Shown here in pieces: positions 55,338 to 64,000 of a stretch of DNA of 64,000 nt. The stretch comes from Komarekiella delphini-convector SJRDD-AB1. Lineage in GTDB: Bacteria; Cyanobacteriota; Cyanobacteriia; Cyanobacteriales; Nostocaceae. The DNA is taken from positions 112,436 to 176,435 of the forward strand of contig NZ_VJXY01000011.1 of assembly GCF_014831675.1 (NCBI RefSeq). The letters are read 5' to 3'. The position numbers were made by a program, and so were the translations under genes. Numbering within the stretch: position 1 is the first letter of the stretch; each line of letters begins with the position of its first letter. Below the pieces are notes generated by a model. That model ran no database searches and was not told where the DNA came from. It was given only the letters and a program-made list of their open reading frames with translations.

Positions 55338-56348
55338 ATGCGACTTACACCCAAAGCAAATATTGTGAAAGTAAGCTGGCTCCTACCCAGCTTTTTAAGT
55401 GTGTTCTTACTTGGGTCTAACGTCCAAGCTGTTGCAAAGTTTCAAGAAATTAGCTCGGTTCAACCTAGTACTACCCCAGCAGTTGATGATAAAAGTTTAT
55501 TTGCTGATGTGGTTCCCTTACATTCACCAATGAAAGTGCTAGAGCCTCAGATTAAAGCTTTAATGGCTCGCTACAGTTTTCTGAAAACAGGCATGTTTTT
55601 CCTGGATTTGGATACTGGGAATTATCTCGATGTTGGAGGCGCTCGCGTTTTCCCTGCTGCTAGTACAATCAAGCTACCAATTCTCATTGCTTTTTTTCAA
55701 GATTTAGACGCTGGTAAAGTCACCCTGAACGAAATGCTGACCATGCGGCGCGACTTAGTGACCAATGGTTCTGGGACAATGCAGTATGAGCGAGTCGGTA
55801 AGAAGTACACAGCTTTGGAAACCGTCACCAAGATGGTTACTATCAGTGATAATACCGCCACCAACATGATTATTGATCGCTTGGGTGGAGCGGCACGACT
55901 CAATCAGCGTTTCCGTAGTTGGGGACTGAAAGACACAGTAATTCGGCATCTTTTGGCTGATTTGCGGGGAACTAATACTACAAGTTCTCAAGATATGGCA
56001 CGGGTGCTGGCTTTGTTAGTCAATAACAAGCTAGTTTCCTCGCAGAGCCAAGAACAGGTCTTAGATATTCTGTATCGCACCGTCACCAATACACTGCTTC
56101 CCGCAGGTTTGGGAAAAGGTGCAGTCATCGCCAACAAAACCGGAGACATCGGCTTTCTCATTGGCGACGCTGGATTTATTACTATGCCTAATGGCAAGCG
56201 TTATTTAGCGGCTATCTTTGTCAGACGTCCATATAAGGACACTAGAGGAAGAGACTTTATTCGTCAAGTTTCCCATCTAGTCTACAATTACCTGAATCAG
56301 CCAAATCCAGTCGCTACGGTTGATTCCCCCAACAGTGCTACGAGGTAA
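55338..56348 (+). CDS. Secreted class A beta-lactamase-like serine hydrolase
   Basis: 336 residues from the ATG at 55338 (MRLTPKANIVKVSWLLP), which starts a signal peptide; the longer frame from 55272 adds 22 residues. Active-site triad motifs: S109-T-I-K112, S170-D-N172 and K267-T-G269. The omega-loop region between them reads LLADLRGTN and lacks the Glu166 (ExxLN) needed for efficient penicillin hydrolysis, so a peptidoglycan-related or other hydrolase role is at least as likely as resistance. Confidence 0.88.
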   Translation: MRLTPKANIVKVSWLLPSFLSVFLLGSNVQAVAKFQEISSVQPSTTPAVDDKSLFADVVPLHSPMKVLEPQIKALMARYSFLKTGMFFLDLDTGNYLDVGGARVFPAASTIKLPILIAFFQDLDAGKVTLNEMLTMRRDLVTNGSGTMQYERVGKKYTALETVTKMVTISDNTATNMIIDRLGGAARLNQRFRSWGLKDTVIRHLLADLRGTNTTSSQDMARVLALLVNNKLVSSQSQEQVLDILYRTVTNTLLPAGLGKGAVIANKTGDIGFLIGDAGFITMPNGKRYLAAIFVRRPYKDTRGRDFIRQVSHLVYNYLNQPNPVATVDSPNSATR

Positions 56349-56568
56349 AATGCTTTAAGACAATAATTTGAAAAGTTATGTTCGCCTAAAGTTTGGATTT
56401 GGAGGAAGCCGACGCACTCTACGGGTTCTTGCTACATACTTTTCGTAGTGTCTTGGTGAATCAGCGCTGTAGGCGGGTTTCCCGCCGTAGGCGACTGATG
56501 AACCCGGAGGGTGGTTAAAACAACTGACTTTTCAATCACTAAGGCACTAAGACACTAAGGTGAAAAGG
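56349..56568. repeat. Convergent spacer with GC-rich repeat
   Basis: Contains GGCGGGTTTCCCGCCGTAGGCG at about 56470-56491 (a palindrome-bearing repeat related to the piece inside the pentapeptide gene near 48740) and CACTAAGGCACTAAGACACTAAGG near 56539. Confidence 0.6.
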
Positions 56569-57051
56569 CTAGTGATTAAACCTAGCTCCTCGTCGTTGTA
56601 AATCTTGACGTTGCAACTTTGTTAATCCGATTCCTGCTCCAAATTCGCACTCATCTACTAGCGTATCTAACCAAATAGTCTCATTCAGAGTTGCACACCT
56701 TAAATCTGCATTTCTTAAGTTAGCTCTTGTAAAATTGACAAATAAAAGGTCTGCATTAACTAAACTGCTGCCTTGCAGATTAGCTTCTGATAAATTCCCC
56801 TTGATGAAATGTACCCCATCTAAAATTAAACCAGATAAATCTGCTCCTATCAGATTAGGAAATTTTAAGTTATTTGGATATTGTAAAAACCGGATTGTAC
56901 AAATTATATTTGCTTCATTTAGGCGTATTTTAGTTAAGAATTCATAACGAGCTATACCCAGTTCTCTAAGAATGTGCAGACGTTGGGGAGGACTGTGTTG
57001 TAAAAACTGGATAGCAGCATGGCGCAAGTCTTGAGTAGATAGATTTAGCAT
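56569..57051 (-). CDS. Pentapeptide-repeat protein
   Basis: 160 residues. A helical N-terminus (about 1-60) precedes five to six A(D/N)LxX repeats: [41 protein letters not shown] and [15 protein letters not shown] in part, forming a right-handed beta-helix. Ends [15 protein letters not shown]. Typical of cyanobacterial cytosolic or lumenal pentapeptide proteins with unknown role. Confidence 0.85.
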   Translation of the reverse strand: MLNLSTQDLRHAAIQFLQHSPPQRLHILRELGIARYEFLTKIRLNEANIICTIRFLQYPNNLKFPNLIGADLSGLILDGVHFIKGNLSEANLQGSSLVNADLLFVNFTRANLRNADLRCATLNETIWLDTLVDECEFGAGIGLTKLQRQDLQRRGARFNH

Positions 57052-57316
57052 GATTATTAAATCCTAATACTTTTGCCATTTCAAATTTTAAACGCCGATG
57101 TACGCAAATGAACACAAAATGTTTAGGCGGATCTCGGCGGTTACGATTTTGAATGATGAACTACTTATCCTAGCGTCCTGACAACAATACTTTCGTAGCA
57201 GATTCTCCTGCTAATTTTATCTGCCTTGTTAATTGGAAGTTTAATAATACTAAAATGCTAAAATCAGCGAGAAATGCTATAAAAATTGTAGTTGTCTCAG
57301 CGTATTCTATAGCTGC

Positions 57317-57826
57317 CTAAGGAAAAGTTGAAAATATCCATAGATTAGGATTTTTCCACGAAGAGACGCCGAGAAACTCTAGAATTATCGGTGGTAGAAA
57401 TATTGCTGTGCCTATAGTACTAATTACCCAGAAAGAACGCTTGGGAGTTTTCAGCAAAAGTATTAATTGTGCGAGGGTAGCATAAATCATCATTAAACTG
57501 ATAGATAAAGCCACAGCTAAAAGCGCTTTCATCTTGTCAAGAATGGGAACACCAAACATAGATGCAGACGTTAGTGAAATCCAAATTAGCCAGTGGATAG
57601 TGGCAATTATAAGGTTAATTGCGATCGCCATTAATATAAATCTCACCCGTAGTTGGTTCCTCAGCAGTTGCCAACATTCAAATGAGAGTCGTTTTACCCG
57701 CGCTATTCGGGCCAATCAGTCCATATACTTCACCCGCCTGAATCTCTAAATCAAGGTCATTGACAGCAATGTGCCGATCAAATTGCTTAGTTAGTCCACG
57801 GGTGCAAATTGCTAATTCTTTTACCA
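57317..57826 (-). pseudogene. Collapsed ABC-transporter locus: ATPase N-terminus joined to permease C-terminus
   Basis: From the ATG at 57826 the minus strand reads [20 protein letters not shown], then [18 protein letters not shown] (Walker A) and a TGA, then out of that stop MLATAEEPTTGEIYINGDR. The ATPase then ends abruptly. Downstream, another frame (to 57317) encodes hydrophobic IIATIHWLIWISLTSA..., LLKTPKRSFWVISTIGTAIF and a C-terminus that looks like an ABC-2 type permease. An internal deletion seems to have fused the two genes. An apparent ORF at 57317-57715 has an out-of-frame copy of the ATPase as its N-terminus and is not an intact gene. Confidence 0.65.
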
Positions 57827-58158
57827 TCGCTGCTGGAGTGCGGCTTGTGATTAACAGTTAACCTAACCTCTTTCTACAGCTTTTGTCAGTGTCGTTTCGG
57901 AAATCGAAACTGGTTATATGTGAAAGTCTGAAATGCAGTAACCAATTAGCAGTGATTATAATAGTTAGTTCTTTATACAGATTTTTCTCTATTTAATCTA
58001 GTTTTTACAACACAACCAAAATTGTTTGCAACACAACCATTGAAAGAGTGAATTCATCTAACAACTTATGATGATAAAACCTCTGTCTAAGGAAAGATTT
58101 GGCTGAGAAGCCAGATGAAGTAAAAATAGTAAGCTAAATCTCGTACAGATTGTATTCT
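57827..58158. other. Intergenic region with spaced direct repeat
   Basis: CAACACAACCA at 58008-58018 and again at 58029-58039, exactly 21 bases apart (two helical turns), about 120 bases before the next start. Possible tandem binding sites. No gene. Confidence 0.4.
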
Positions 58159-58605
58159 ATGAAACTAAATTATTTTACGAAAAGGCTTTCGACTGTAGGA
58201 CGCTGGATAGCTACAACTCTATTTTGTGTATCAGCGATCGCTTTCGTTTGGCAGGGTGCGTTTTTCTCAAACACCTCAGCTATGGCTGAGCCTGCTGCAA
58301 GCTTGATCGCATCAGCAGATGCAGGTGATCAGGTTAAGGGAAAAGCCAGCGAAGATGCTGGACGAGCCAAGAACTTTATCCGAGATACCGCCGATAAAGT
58401 TGAGAGCACTGCCAAGAAAAATGCCGCTAAAGTTGATCAAGCAACGGACAATGGTAGTTTTGTTGAGCGCAAAGCCAAGAAAGATGCAGCTCGAATTGAG
58501 AAAAGAGCAGAGGAAGATGCAGCTCGCACACAGAAAGCAGTAGACAACACAAAGAACGCTGTTGAACGCACTGTTGATAGCATCAAGGATGCTTTCAGCA
58601 ACTAG
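58159..58605 (+). CDS. Exported Ala/Lys-rich coiled-coil protein (LEA-like)
   Basis: 148 residues from the ATG at 58159 (MKLNYFTKRLSTVGRW); the TTG at 58150 is a weaker choice. A signal peptide ends near SAMA-EPAAS. The mature part is highly charged with DAARIEKRAEEDAARTQKAV-type 11-residue-like repeats, predicted to be all helix. Such sequences occur in desiccation- or stress-related LEA-like proteins; that is an analogy, not evidence of function. Confidence 0.65.
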   Translation: MKLNYFTKRLSTVGRWIATTLFCVSAIAFVWQGAFFSNTSAMAEPAASLIASADAGDQVKGKASEDAGRAKNFIRDTADKVESTAKKNAAKVDQATDNGSFVERKAKKDAARIEKRAEEDAARTQKAVDNTKNAVERTVDSIKDAFSN

Positions 58606-58902
58606 ACAGAGCTAGCTTTGACTTGTGGCTGGTGACTCTTAAGAGAGGGTAAAGGTTAAAGGGTAAAACGCAAAGTCTGAGCGGAGCGCAAAGTCTGAGC
58701 GGAGGAAACCTCCGCTCAGACTTTGTAAGAGAGGGTAAAGAGATGGTTTTTCCCTTTTCCCATTAACCCTTTCCCATGCCTCATGCACAATACTGCTTGT
58801 GGGATAAAAATTCCCCAACTTTCAATAAATTAAAAACTCCACAGGTACATTTTGCTCGGTATGATATTTGATCTGCAAGCATTTACCGAGTAAAAACTAG
58901 CT
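58606..58902. repeat. Spacer with strong palindrome upstream of leuB
   Basis: At 58689-58725, CAAAGTCTGAGCGGAGG, AAA, and its perfect complement (17-bp stem); the left arm is also partly duplicated just before, at about 58671-58686. TTTCCCTTTTCCCATTAACCC tracts follow. The final 60 bases hold the leuB promoter region. Confidence 0.7.
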
Positions 58903-59991
58903 ATGACCCAGAACTACCGCATTACCTTACTCTCCGGCGATGGCATTGGCCCTGAAATTATGGCAGTAGCGGTAGACGTACTGAAAGTCGTAGGGAAGCA
59001 ATTTGATATTGAGTTTGAATTCCAAGAAGCGCTGATTGGCGGTGCAGCGATAGACGCTACAGGCGAACCTCTGCCATCTACCACCCTAGATACCTGCCGC
59101 AATAGTAATGCTGTATTACTCGCTGCTATTGGTGGTTATAAGTGGGATTCTCTACCATCTCATTTACGCCCAGAAGCAGGTTTATTGGGACTTCGCGCCG
59201 GATTGGGACTATTTGCCAATTTGCGCCCAGCAAAAATTTTGCCTCAGCTAATTGATGCCTCAACTTTGAAACGCGAAGTTGTGGAAGGTGTAGATATTAT
59301 GGTAGTGCGCGAACTCACTGGTGGAATATACTTTGGGAAACCCAAGGGGATTTTTGCCACGGAAACTGGTGAGAAGCGTGGTGTGAACACAATGGTTTAC
59401 ACAGAATCGGAAATTGAACGCATTGGACGGGTGGCATTTGAAGCGGCGCGAAAACGTGGTGGAAAGCTCTGTTCGGTGGATAAAGCGAATGTATTAGAAG
59501 TATCTCAGTTGTGGCGCGATCGCATCACCCAACTTTCTCAAGAATATCCAGATATCGAACTTTCTCATTTATACGTCGATAATGCTGCTATGCAACTAGT
59601 ACGCGCTCCTAAGCAGTTCGATACTATCGTTACAGGAAATTTGTTTGGCGATATTCTTTCTGATGCTGCTGCCATGCTCACAGGTAGCATCGGGATGTTA
59701 CCCTCTGCTAGTTTAGGTGCTTCTGGGCCTGGCGTCTTTGAACCAGTCCACGGTTCTGCCCCAGATATTGCAGGACAAGATAAAGCAAATCCCCTAGCAC
59801 AGGTTTTGAGTGCGGCGATGATGTTGCGCTACGGTTTAGACCAGCCAAAAGCCGCAGATCACATTGAACAAGCCGTATTCCAAGTTTTAGAACAAGGCGA
59901 TCGCACAGGGGATATAATCTCTCCAGGAAAAAATCTTTTAGGTTGCCGCGCTATGGGCAATGCACTGATTAAGGCTCTTGAGGAAAAATAA
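58903..59991 (+). CDS. leuB: 3-isopropylmalate dehydrogenase
   Basis: 362 residues, full length. [19 protein letters not shown] at the start, the substrate-binding [16 protein letters not shown], catalytic [15 protein letters not shown] and [30 protein letters not shown] (in part), and the NAD-binding [14 protein letters not shown]. Oxidises 3-isopropylmalate in leucine synthesis and can serve the citramalate route begun by CimA. Cytoplasmic. Confidence 0.97.
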   Translation: MTQNYRITLLSGDGIGPEIMAVAVDVLKVVGKQFDIEFEFQEALIGGAAIDATGEPLPSTTLDTCRNSNAVLLAAIGGYKWDSLPSHLRPEAGLLGLRAGLGLFANLRPAKILPQLIDASTLKREVVEGVDIMVVRELTGGIYFGKPKGIFATETGEKRGVNTMVYTESEIERIGRVAFEAARKRGGKLCSVDKANVLEVSQLWRDRITQLSQEYPDIELSHLYVDNAAMQLVRAPKQFDTIVTGNLFGDILSDAAAMLTGSIGMLPSASLGASGPGVFEPVHGSAPDIAGQDKANPLAQVLSAAMMLRYGLDQPKAADHIEQAVFQVLEQGDRTGDIISPGKNLLGCRAMGNALIKALEEK

Positions 59992-60080
59992 TTTTTAGTC
60001 TTAACCAGGCGATTTGGCAACCTTGGCTAGAAGTTTCGGGTAGACTATAGGGAAATCTAGCAATCATATAGCAGTCGATA

Positions 60081-60341
60081 GTGTACGCATTACGACAAGG
60101 ACAAACAAATTTTACTGCCCCTAAGAATCAGCCTCCTTTGATTGATCCCGCCGTAATCAGAGCCGCTGGGCAAATCTACTACACCCACTGCGAGGTTCAT
60201 CCCGAAATAGCTGGGCAACCTTCAGGTGTAGCAATTAATCGTGTAACTCATCGAGGTAAGGTAATTTTTACTAACCAACCAGTCCTCTTACCTCAAGAAT
60301 GCTTTGTGCCATTGAATCAAATAGAGTCGCACATGTATTAG
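60081..60341 (+). CDS. Small conserved hypothetical protein (86 aa)
   Basis: 86 residues from a GTG 90 bases after leuB. Begins MYALRQGQTNFTAPKNQPPL and includes AAGQIYYTHCEVHPEIAGQPSGVAINRVTHRGKVIFTNQPVLLPQECF (in part), a compact beta-rich pattern without membrane segments. No known motif. Coding is supported by composition and by the absence of an alternative on the other strand. Confidence 0.65.
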   Translation: MYALRQGQTNFTAPKNQPPLIDPAVIRAAGQIYYTHCEVHPEIAGQPSGVAINRVTHRGKVIFTNQPVLLPQECFVPLNQIESHMY

Positions 60342-60593
60342 TCAACAGTCAACAGTCAACAGTCAACAGTCATCAGTCATCAGTCATCAGTCAAAATTTA
60401 TTAACCCTCGACAAAGGGCAAAAAATCAAGGACAAATGACAAAGCGCAAAGTCTGATCTAAGGAAGCCTTAGCTCAAACGCCAGTGACGCTCCTGGGTCG
60501 CTACCGCTACGCTAATGCACAAGTCGGGGAACCCGCCCAAGCAACTGGCTCAACTTTGTAACAGAAGACAAATGACAAAGGACAAATGACTAC
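60340..60593. repeat. Heptamer array and repeat mosaic before pilD
   Basis: AGTCAAC repeated about four times, then AGTCATC about three or four times (60340-60393), overlapping the stop codon of the preceding gene. Then GACAAAGGGC/GACAAATGAC units and a GC-rich mosaic to 60550. Confidence 0.8.
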
Positions 60594-61412
60594 ATGAACA
60601 TTTTGATGGTCGTCTCGGCGAGTGTCATTGTTTTTACATTAGGTGCATCTATTGGTAGCTTTATCAATGTTGTTGTTTATCGGCTGCCTGCTAGGTTGTC
60701 GATTCTTTGGCCTCCTTCTCGCTGTCCCCATTGTTTAAACCAGCTAAAAGCCTACGATAATGTTCCAGTGCTGGGATGGGTATGGTTAAAAGGGCGATGT
60801 CGATATTGCAAAAGCAAGATTTCTGTCCGTTATCCAGTGGTAGAAGCGATAACTGGCATAGTATTTTTACTTATATTTTTTATATTTAAAGTTTCAATTT
60901 TAACCATAAGCTATTGGGCTTTTTGTAGTTGGTTATTGGCATTATCGCTCATAGACTTAGATACGATGACCTTACCCAATGCACTTACTCAGTCTGGTTT
61001 GGTAGTAGGGATTATATTTCAAATGGTGGTTGGTTTTTTACCAGAGGCTAGCCCGGAGGCATTGGTAAACCACCTGATGAAGGCAATAGTTGGTGCGGTA
61101 TTGGGGTTATGGCTGTTTGATGCGATCGCAATAATTGGTTCAATTGCCTTTGGTAAAGTGGCGATGGGTGCAGGTGACGCCAAATTAGCAGCTATGATGG
61201 GAGCTTGGTTAGGATGGAAGTATTTGCTCCTAGCTAGTTTTATTGCCTGTGCGCTGGGAGCGTTAGTGGGTAGTGGTGCAATGATGCGATCGCGACAGTT
61301 AGGACAAAAGATGCCTTTTGGGCCTTTTCTGGCTTTAGGATCTGTAATTACTCTATTTGGCGGCGAAGCTATTTTATCTAGCTATCTGAGGTTATTTTTT
61401 CCAGCATCGTGA
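60594..61412 (+). CDS. pilD: Prepilin peptidase (type IV)
   Basis: 272 residues, about eight membrane helices. The N-terminal cytoplasmic loop has two CxxC pairs (CPHC and CRYC), needed for the methyltransferase part, and the two aspartyl protease sites are SLIDLDTMTLP and GAGDAKLAAM. Cleaves and N-methylates prepilins, so it would serve type IV pili controlled by the chemotaxis operon and also competence. Confidence 0.95.
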   Translation: MNILMVVSASVIVFTLGASIGSFINVVVYRLPARLSILWPPSRCPHCLNQLKAYDNVPVLGWVWLKGRCRYCKSKISVRYPVVEAITGIVFLLIFFIFKVSILTISYWAFCSWLLALSLIDLDTMTLPNALTQSGLVVGIIFQMVVGFLPEASPEALVNHLMKAIVGAVLGLWLFDAIAIIGSIAFGKVAMGAGDAKLAAMMGAWLGWKYLLLASFIACALGALVGSGAMMRSRQLGQKMPFGPFLALGSVITLFGGEAILSSYLRLFFPAS

Positions 61413-62155
61413 GTACTGGGGGAATTTCTCAAAAAGTTGAAATGGGTTGAAATTCGCTGAGCGAACAGAGCAGTTCTTGAGCAGGGAGGCTGGGGAAGCA
61501 AATACAAGAATAAGAGATAGCAAACGCTTATACTCTATATCCAGTAAGAATTTGAGCTATTTGGTCAGACTTAAAATAATTCTCTTTTCTCCCCCAGTTC
61601 CCCCAGCTTCCCCAGCCCTCCTTTTTGGTGAAAAACCTAATCCCCATTCCTCATCACTTATTATCTGCTCATGATTGTAACTTGCATTACCCCATCTGCC
61701 CTTCAGATTTTGGTAATATCAGGCTGTGACTTGTATTACCCTCTTAACGACGATTACCCGTTGGCAAGCACAGCTAATGCAACAGATGCTCATTGCTCAT
61801 GATTTAGCAACACGAATGATCAATTTGGGTGCAAAGGGTACAGCATCCTATTTGGAGGTTGGTATTCTCATGGTGTCAGTACGTTCACATAATAAGTCCT
61901 CTAAAAGACGAGCAAGAGACTTGTATTGGCATGAGTATTTTCGTTAAGCTGGCAACCAAAGATGCAAAATAATGTCTGAATTGCTTACAAACGTAATTTG
62001 ACGATGTAGTCAAGACAAATGAGTGAGACGCACTCAAAAAGCGCGTCTTTACAAGAGTCAAGAGTCCAATTTAATTGGACTTTAGGCTTTTTACCTTAGA
62101 CTCCTCATAGCGGCTTGACCTATTTTCTACCACATATCCCTTGAATAAAATAAAA
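61413..62155. other. Intergenic region before accD
   Basis: 743 bases. CTCCCCCAGTTCCCCCAGC repeat tract near 61590. A GTG-started ORF at 61726-61947 (73 codons, includes LIAHDLATRMINLGAKG) is possible but unsupported by any motif. At 62064-62080 GTCCAATTTAATTGGAC is a perfect palindrome followed by TTTAGGCTTTTTA, about 75 bases before accD: an attenuator or operator candidate. Confidence 0.45.
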
Positions 62156-63106
62156 ATGGCGAACAACGAAGAATCACGCGGTTTAAAGTCTCTATTTGAT
62201 TGGTTTGCAAATCGACGTAAATCAGGCTCTACCAGCCTCGAACGCCAAGAACGTGAAATTGCTGATGGGCTATGGCATAAATGTTCTAAATGCGGTGTAT
62301 TAACATATACAAAAGACCTAAGAGCAAATCAAATGGTTTGCGTAGAATGTGGTCATCATAATCGAGTTGACAGCGATGAACGCATCCGTCAATTGATTGA
62401 CCACAATACCTGGAGAGCGATGGATGAGCATTTACGTCCAACCGATCCGCTGCAATTTCGCGATCGCAAACTATACAGCGATCGCCTACGGGAAACCCAA
62501 GATAAAATTGGTTTATTAGACGCTGTTAAAACAGGTTTGGGTCAAATCAATGGCTTGCCCATTGCTCTTGGGGTAATGGACTTCCGCTTTATGGGTGGTA
62601 GCATGGGTTCGGTTGTGGGGGAAAAACTCACCCGTCTAATTGAGCAAGCCACTCAACGGCGTTATCCTGTTGTGATTATTTGCACCTCCGGTGGTGCTAG
62701 GATGCAGGAAGGAATGCTTTCTTTGATGCAGATGGCGAAAATCTCCGCAGCCTTACAACGCCATCAAGATGCTCGACTATTGTACATACCCGTTTTGACA
62801 AACCCCACCACAGGCGGCGTTACCGCTAGTTTTGCGATGTTGGGCGATCTCATCCTCGCAGAACCAAAAGCAACCATTGGTTTTGCCGGTCGGCGAGTGA
62901 TTGAGCAAACCTTGCGGGAAAAACTGCCCGATGATTTTCAGACAGCAGAAGATTTGCTTAAACACGGTTTTGTTGATGATATCGTACCCCGTACCCAGTT
63001 AAAGAATACATTAGCGCAACTGATTTCCTTGCACCAGCCTGCACCAACCCCACCGCATATGGTGTTGTGGGAAACAATGTCTTTAAGTTCTAGCGCCGCA
63101 GAATAG
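62156..63106 (+). CDS. accD: Acetyl-CoA carboxylase carboxyltransferase subunit beta
   Basis: 316 residues from the ATG at 62156 ([20 protein letters not shown]); the TTG at 62141 is upstream and unlikely. Four-cysteine zinc site: CSKCGV and CVECGHH. The carboxyltransferase core includes [40 protein letters not shown] and [12 protein letters not shown]. Forms the CT heterotetramer with AccA, making malonyl-CoA for fatty acids. Full length. Confidence 0.97.
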   Translation: MANNEESRGLKSLFDWFANRRKSGSTSLERQEREIADGLWHKCSKCGVLTYTKDLRANQMVCVECGHHNRVDSDERIRQLIDHNTWRAMDEHLRPTDPLQFRDRKLYSDRLRETQDKIGLLDAVKTGLGQINGLPIALGVMDFRFMGGSMGSVVGEKLTRLIEQATQRRYPVVIICTSGGARMQEGMLSLMQMAKISAALQRHQDARLLYIPVLTNPTTGGVTASFAMLGDLILAEPKATIGFAGRRVIEQTLREKLPDDFQTAEDLLKHGFVDDIVPRTQLKNTLAQLISLHQPAPTPPHMVLWETMSLSSSAAE

Positions 63107-63173
63107 AGCAGGGGGAGCAGGGGGAGAGTAGGGAGAAAATTCTACTTTGTGCCCTCATCCTCTTGGCTCCCCC
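63107..63173. repeat. GGGGGAGCAG / CTCCCCC repeat between accD and the MFS remnant
   Basis: AGCAGGGGGAGCAGGGGGAGAGTAGGG followed, 30 bases on, by CTTGGCTCCCCCTCATC, so the two can pair. Same family as the insert in the cruA-like gene. Confidence 0.6.
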
Positions 63174-63887
63174 TCATCTTGTCGGCTCTTGAACAAACAT
63201 AAGTGGGATAAGCGCTGCTAGTCGAAATAGACTAGAGAGGATGAACAACCCTAGTAAGCCTCCAAATTCAGCAAATTGGACGATAAAGCTACCTATGGTT
63301 GTGCCCAAAGCACCACTTGCTCCAGCAACGGCAGCTGCGATCGCAAAATAGATAGACTGATTTTTAATTGGTGCAATCCCCAGTTGTATATTATTACTAG
63401 ACAAGTCAATTGCTGCGCCAGTACCTCCACTCAAAATGTGTAATAGTGGCAACCATAGCCAGAGGTCAAGGCTAGTAACACCAATCCCCAGCCACAGCAA
63501 TGGTGTAACTGCAACCAAAATACCAACAAAAATAAGGATAGGACGATTACCTATCTTGTCTGCTAGTTTGCCCCACAGGATGAGCATTAGTAGATTCGCC
63601 CCCGCCTGAAGGCTACTATAAATAGTCACCCAACTCACATCAATATCCAGCGTCTCCAGCATGTAAAAATTAAAAAAAGGAGCGCTGAGATTAATAGCAA
63701 GCATCCATAAGCCGAAATAAAGCAGGAAGATTAAAAAGTTAGTGTTTTGCCCGATGCTGCTAATTAACTGCTTTTGGGAAGTAGGCAGCTGTGGCAAACA
63801 GATTGATTCATGTATCTCATAAGATTTATTCTTTGCAACGTCTAACTGGATCTCACTTTGAGATAACTTAGCAAACCTGAGTTCGGG
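63174..63887 (-). pseudogene. C-terminal half of an MFS transporter, N-terminal half lost
   Basis: From 63887 down, the frame reads PELRFAKLSQSEIQLDVAKN, a hydrophilic loop, then six membrane helices (FLIFLLYFGLWMLAINLSAP, LLMLILWGKLADKIGNRPI and so on), ending MFVQEPTR. MFS proteins need about 12 helices; the first six are missing. Directly upstream, in the same frame, is the stop codon of a transposase, so an insertion probably removed or displaced the 5' half. The only internal start near the front is a TTG at 63797. Confidence 0.7.
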
Positions 63888-64000
63888 TTAAAGATAAGAA
63901 GGCAAGAGCCACTCCAGTTGAAGACTAGGTTTCTTAGGTTGATGACAATAAGCGATTAATCCGCATAAAACGTTAACACAAAAATTAACGGGGCTGCGAT
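63888..64000 (-). mobile_element. 3' end of a DDE-type transposase gene (runs off the window)
   Basis: The minus strand from 64000 reads [20 protein letters not shown] then [16 protein letters not shown] and TAA at 63888-63890. The [11 protein letters not shown] ending is one I associate with cyanobacterial insertion-sequence transposases; the family cannot be fixed from 37 residues. The terminal inverted repeat probably lies in the next bases (CCCGAACTCAGGTTTGC, complement of about 63871-63887). Confidence 0.55.

Noticed and set aside
57317-57715. Intact 132-aa membrane protein
   Set aside because: Its N-terminal third is an out-of-frame reading of an ABC ATPase (Walker A region), so the ORF is an artefact of the pseudogene.
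61726-61947. GTG-started 73-codon ORF before accD
   Set aside because: Possible, but no fold, no convincing start and no partner gene; not claimed as a gene.

Overview
The window looks like chromosome from a filamentous, Nostoc-type cyanobacterium (order Nostocales). Support: the HIP1 octamer GCGATCGC recurs inside and between genes; the cyanobacterial set ndhA-I-G-E, crtH, a CruA-type lycopene cyclase and Psb34 is present; a five-gene chemotaxis cluster of the hormogonium-motility type is present; and heptameric tandem repeats (GTCATTA, AGTCAAC) and other dispersed repeats typical of Nostocales fill the spacers. The genus is an inference.

Layout. 1-5.7 kb: end of an unidentified beta-propeller-like gene, a coiled-coil/proline-rich protein, cruA-like cyclase, small conserved genes. 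5.8-15.4 kb: citramalate synthase, a ferredoxin gene broken by two small hairpin insertions, a thiO-thiG fusion, psb34, a TPR protein, then a decayed patch (frameshifted DUF433 gene, a tandem array with 21-bp periodicity, a HEAT-repeat remnant) and a DUF427 gene. 15.4-24.3 kb: a ribbon-helix-helix/Mop regulator and a minus-strand chemotaxis operon (PatA-like regulator, CheY, CheW, MCP, CheA-REC). 25-31.7 kb: tRNA-Leu(UAG), alr, an HNH protein, a DHH phosphoesterase, sixA, gltA. 32-36 kb: ndhA-ndhI-ndhG-ndhE-nadK. 36.4-45 kb: OlsB-like acyltransferase, two coupled tiny ORFs, two tandem GT39-type membrane glycosyltransferases, a Uma2 protein, a BcsA-like synthase. 45-53.4 kb: DM13 lipoprotein, DUF4079, pentapeptide-repeat membrane protein, MDR oxidoreductase, YggT, upp. 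53.7-64 kb: crtH, a beta-lactamase-like hydrolase, an ABC-transporter pseudogene, leuB, pilD, accD, and an MFS gene cut off by a transposase at the window edge.

How the genes relate. Several belong to central metabolism (cimA and leuB in branched-chain/2-ketobutyrate synthesis, gltA, accD, nadK, upp), others to photosynthetic membranes (NDH-1 subunits, Psb34, carotenoid enzymes). The chemotaxis operon and pilD would both serve type IV pilus motility. The two GT39 proteins and the BcsA-like synthase suggest a cell-surface glycan locus.

The most distinctive signal is repeat invasion of coding DNA. Four conserved genes (cruA-like, cimA, thiO-thiG, the pentapeptide gene) carry in-frame segments that match repeats found between genes in this same window, and the thiO-thiG joint is itself made of such a repeat. 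The ferredoxin gene shows the destructive version: a 32-bp hairpin element flanked by a 5-bp duplication inside a HIP1-like site. No CRISPR array, rRNA or complete mobile element was seen.
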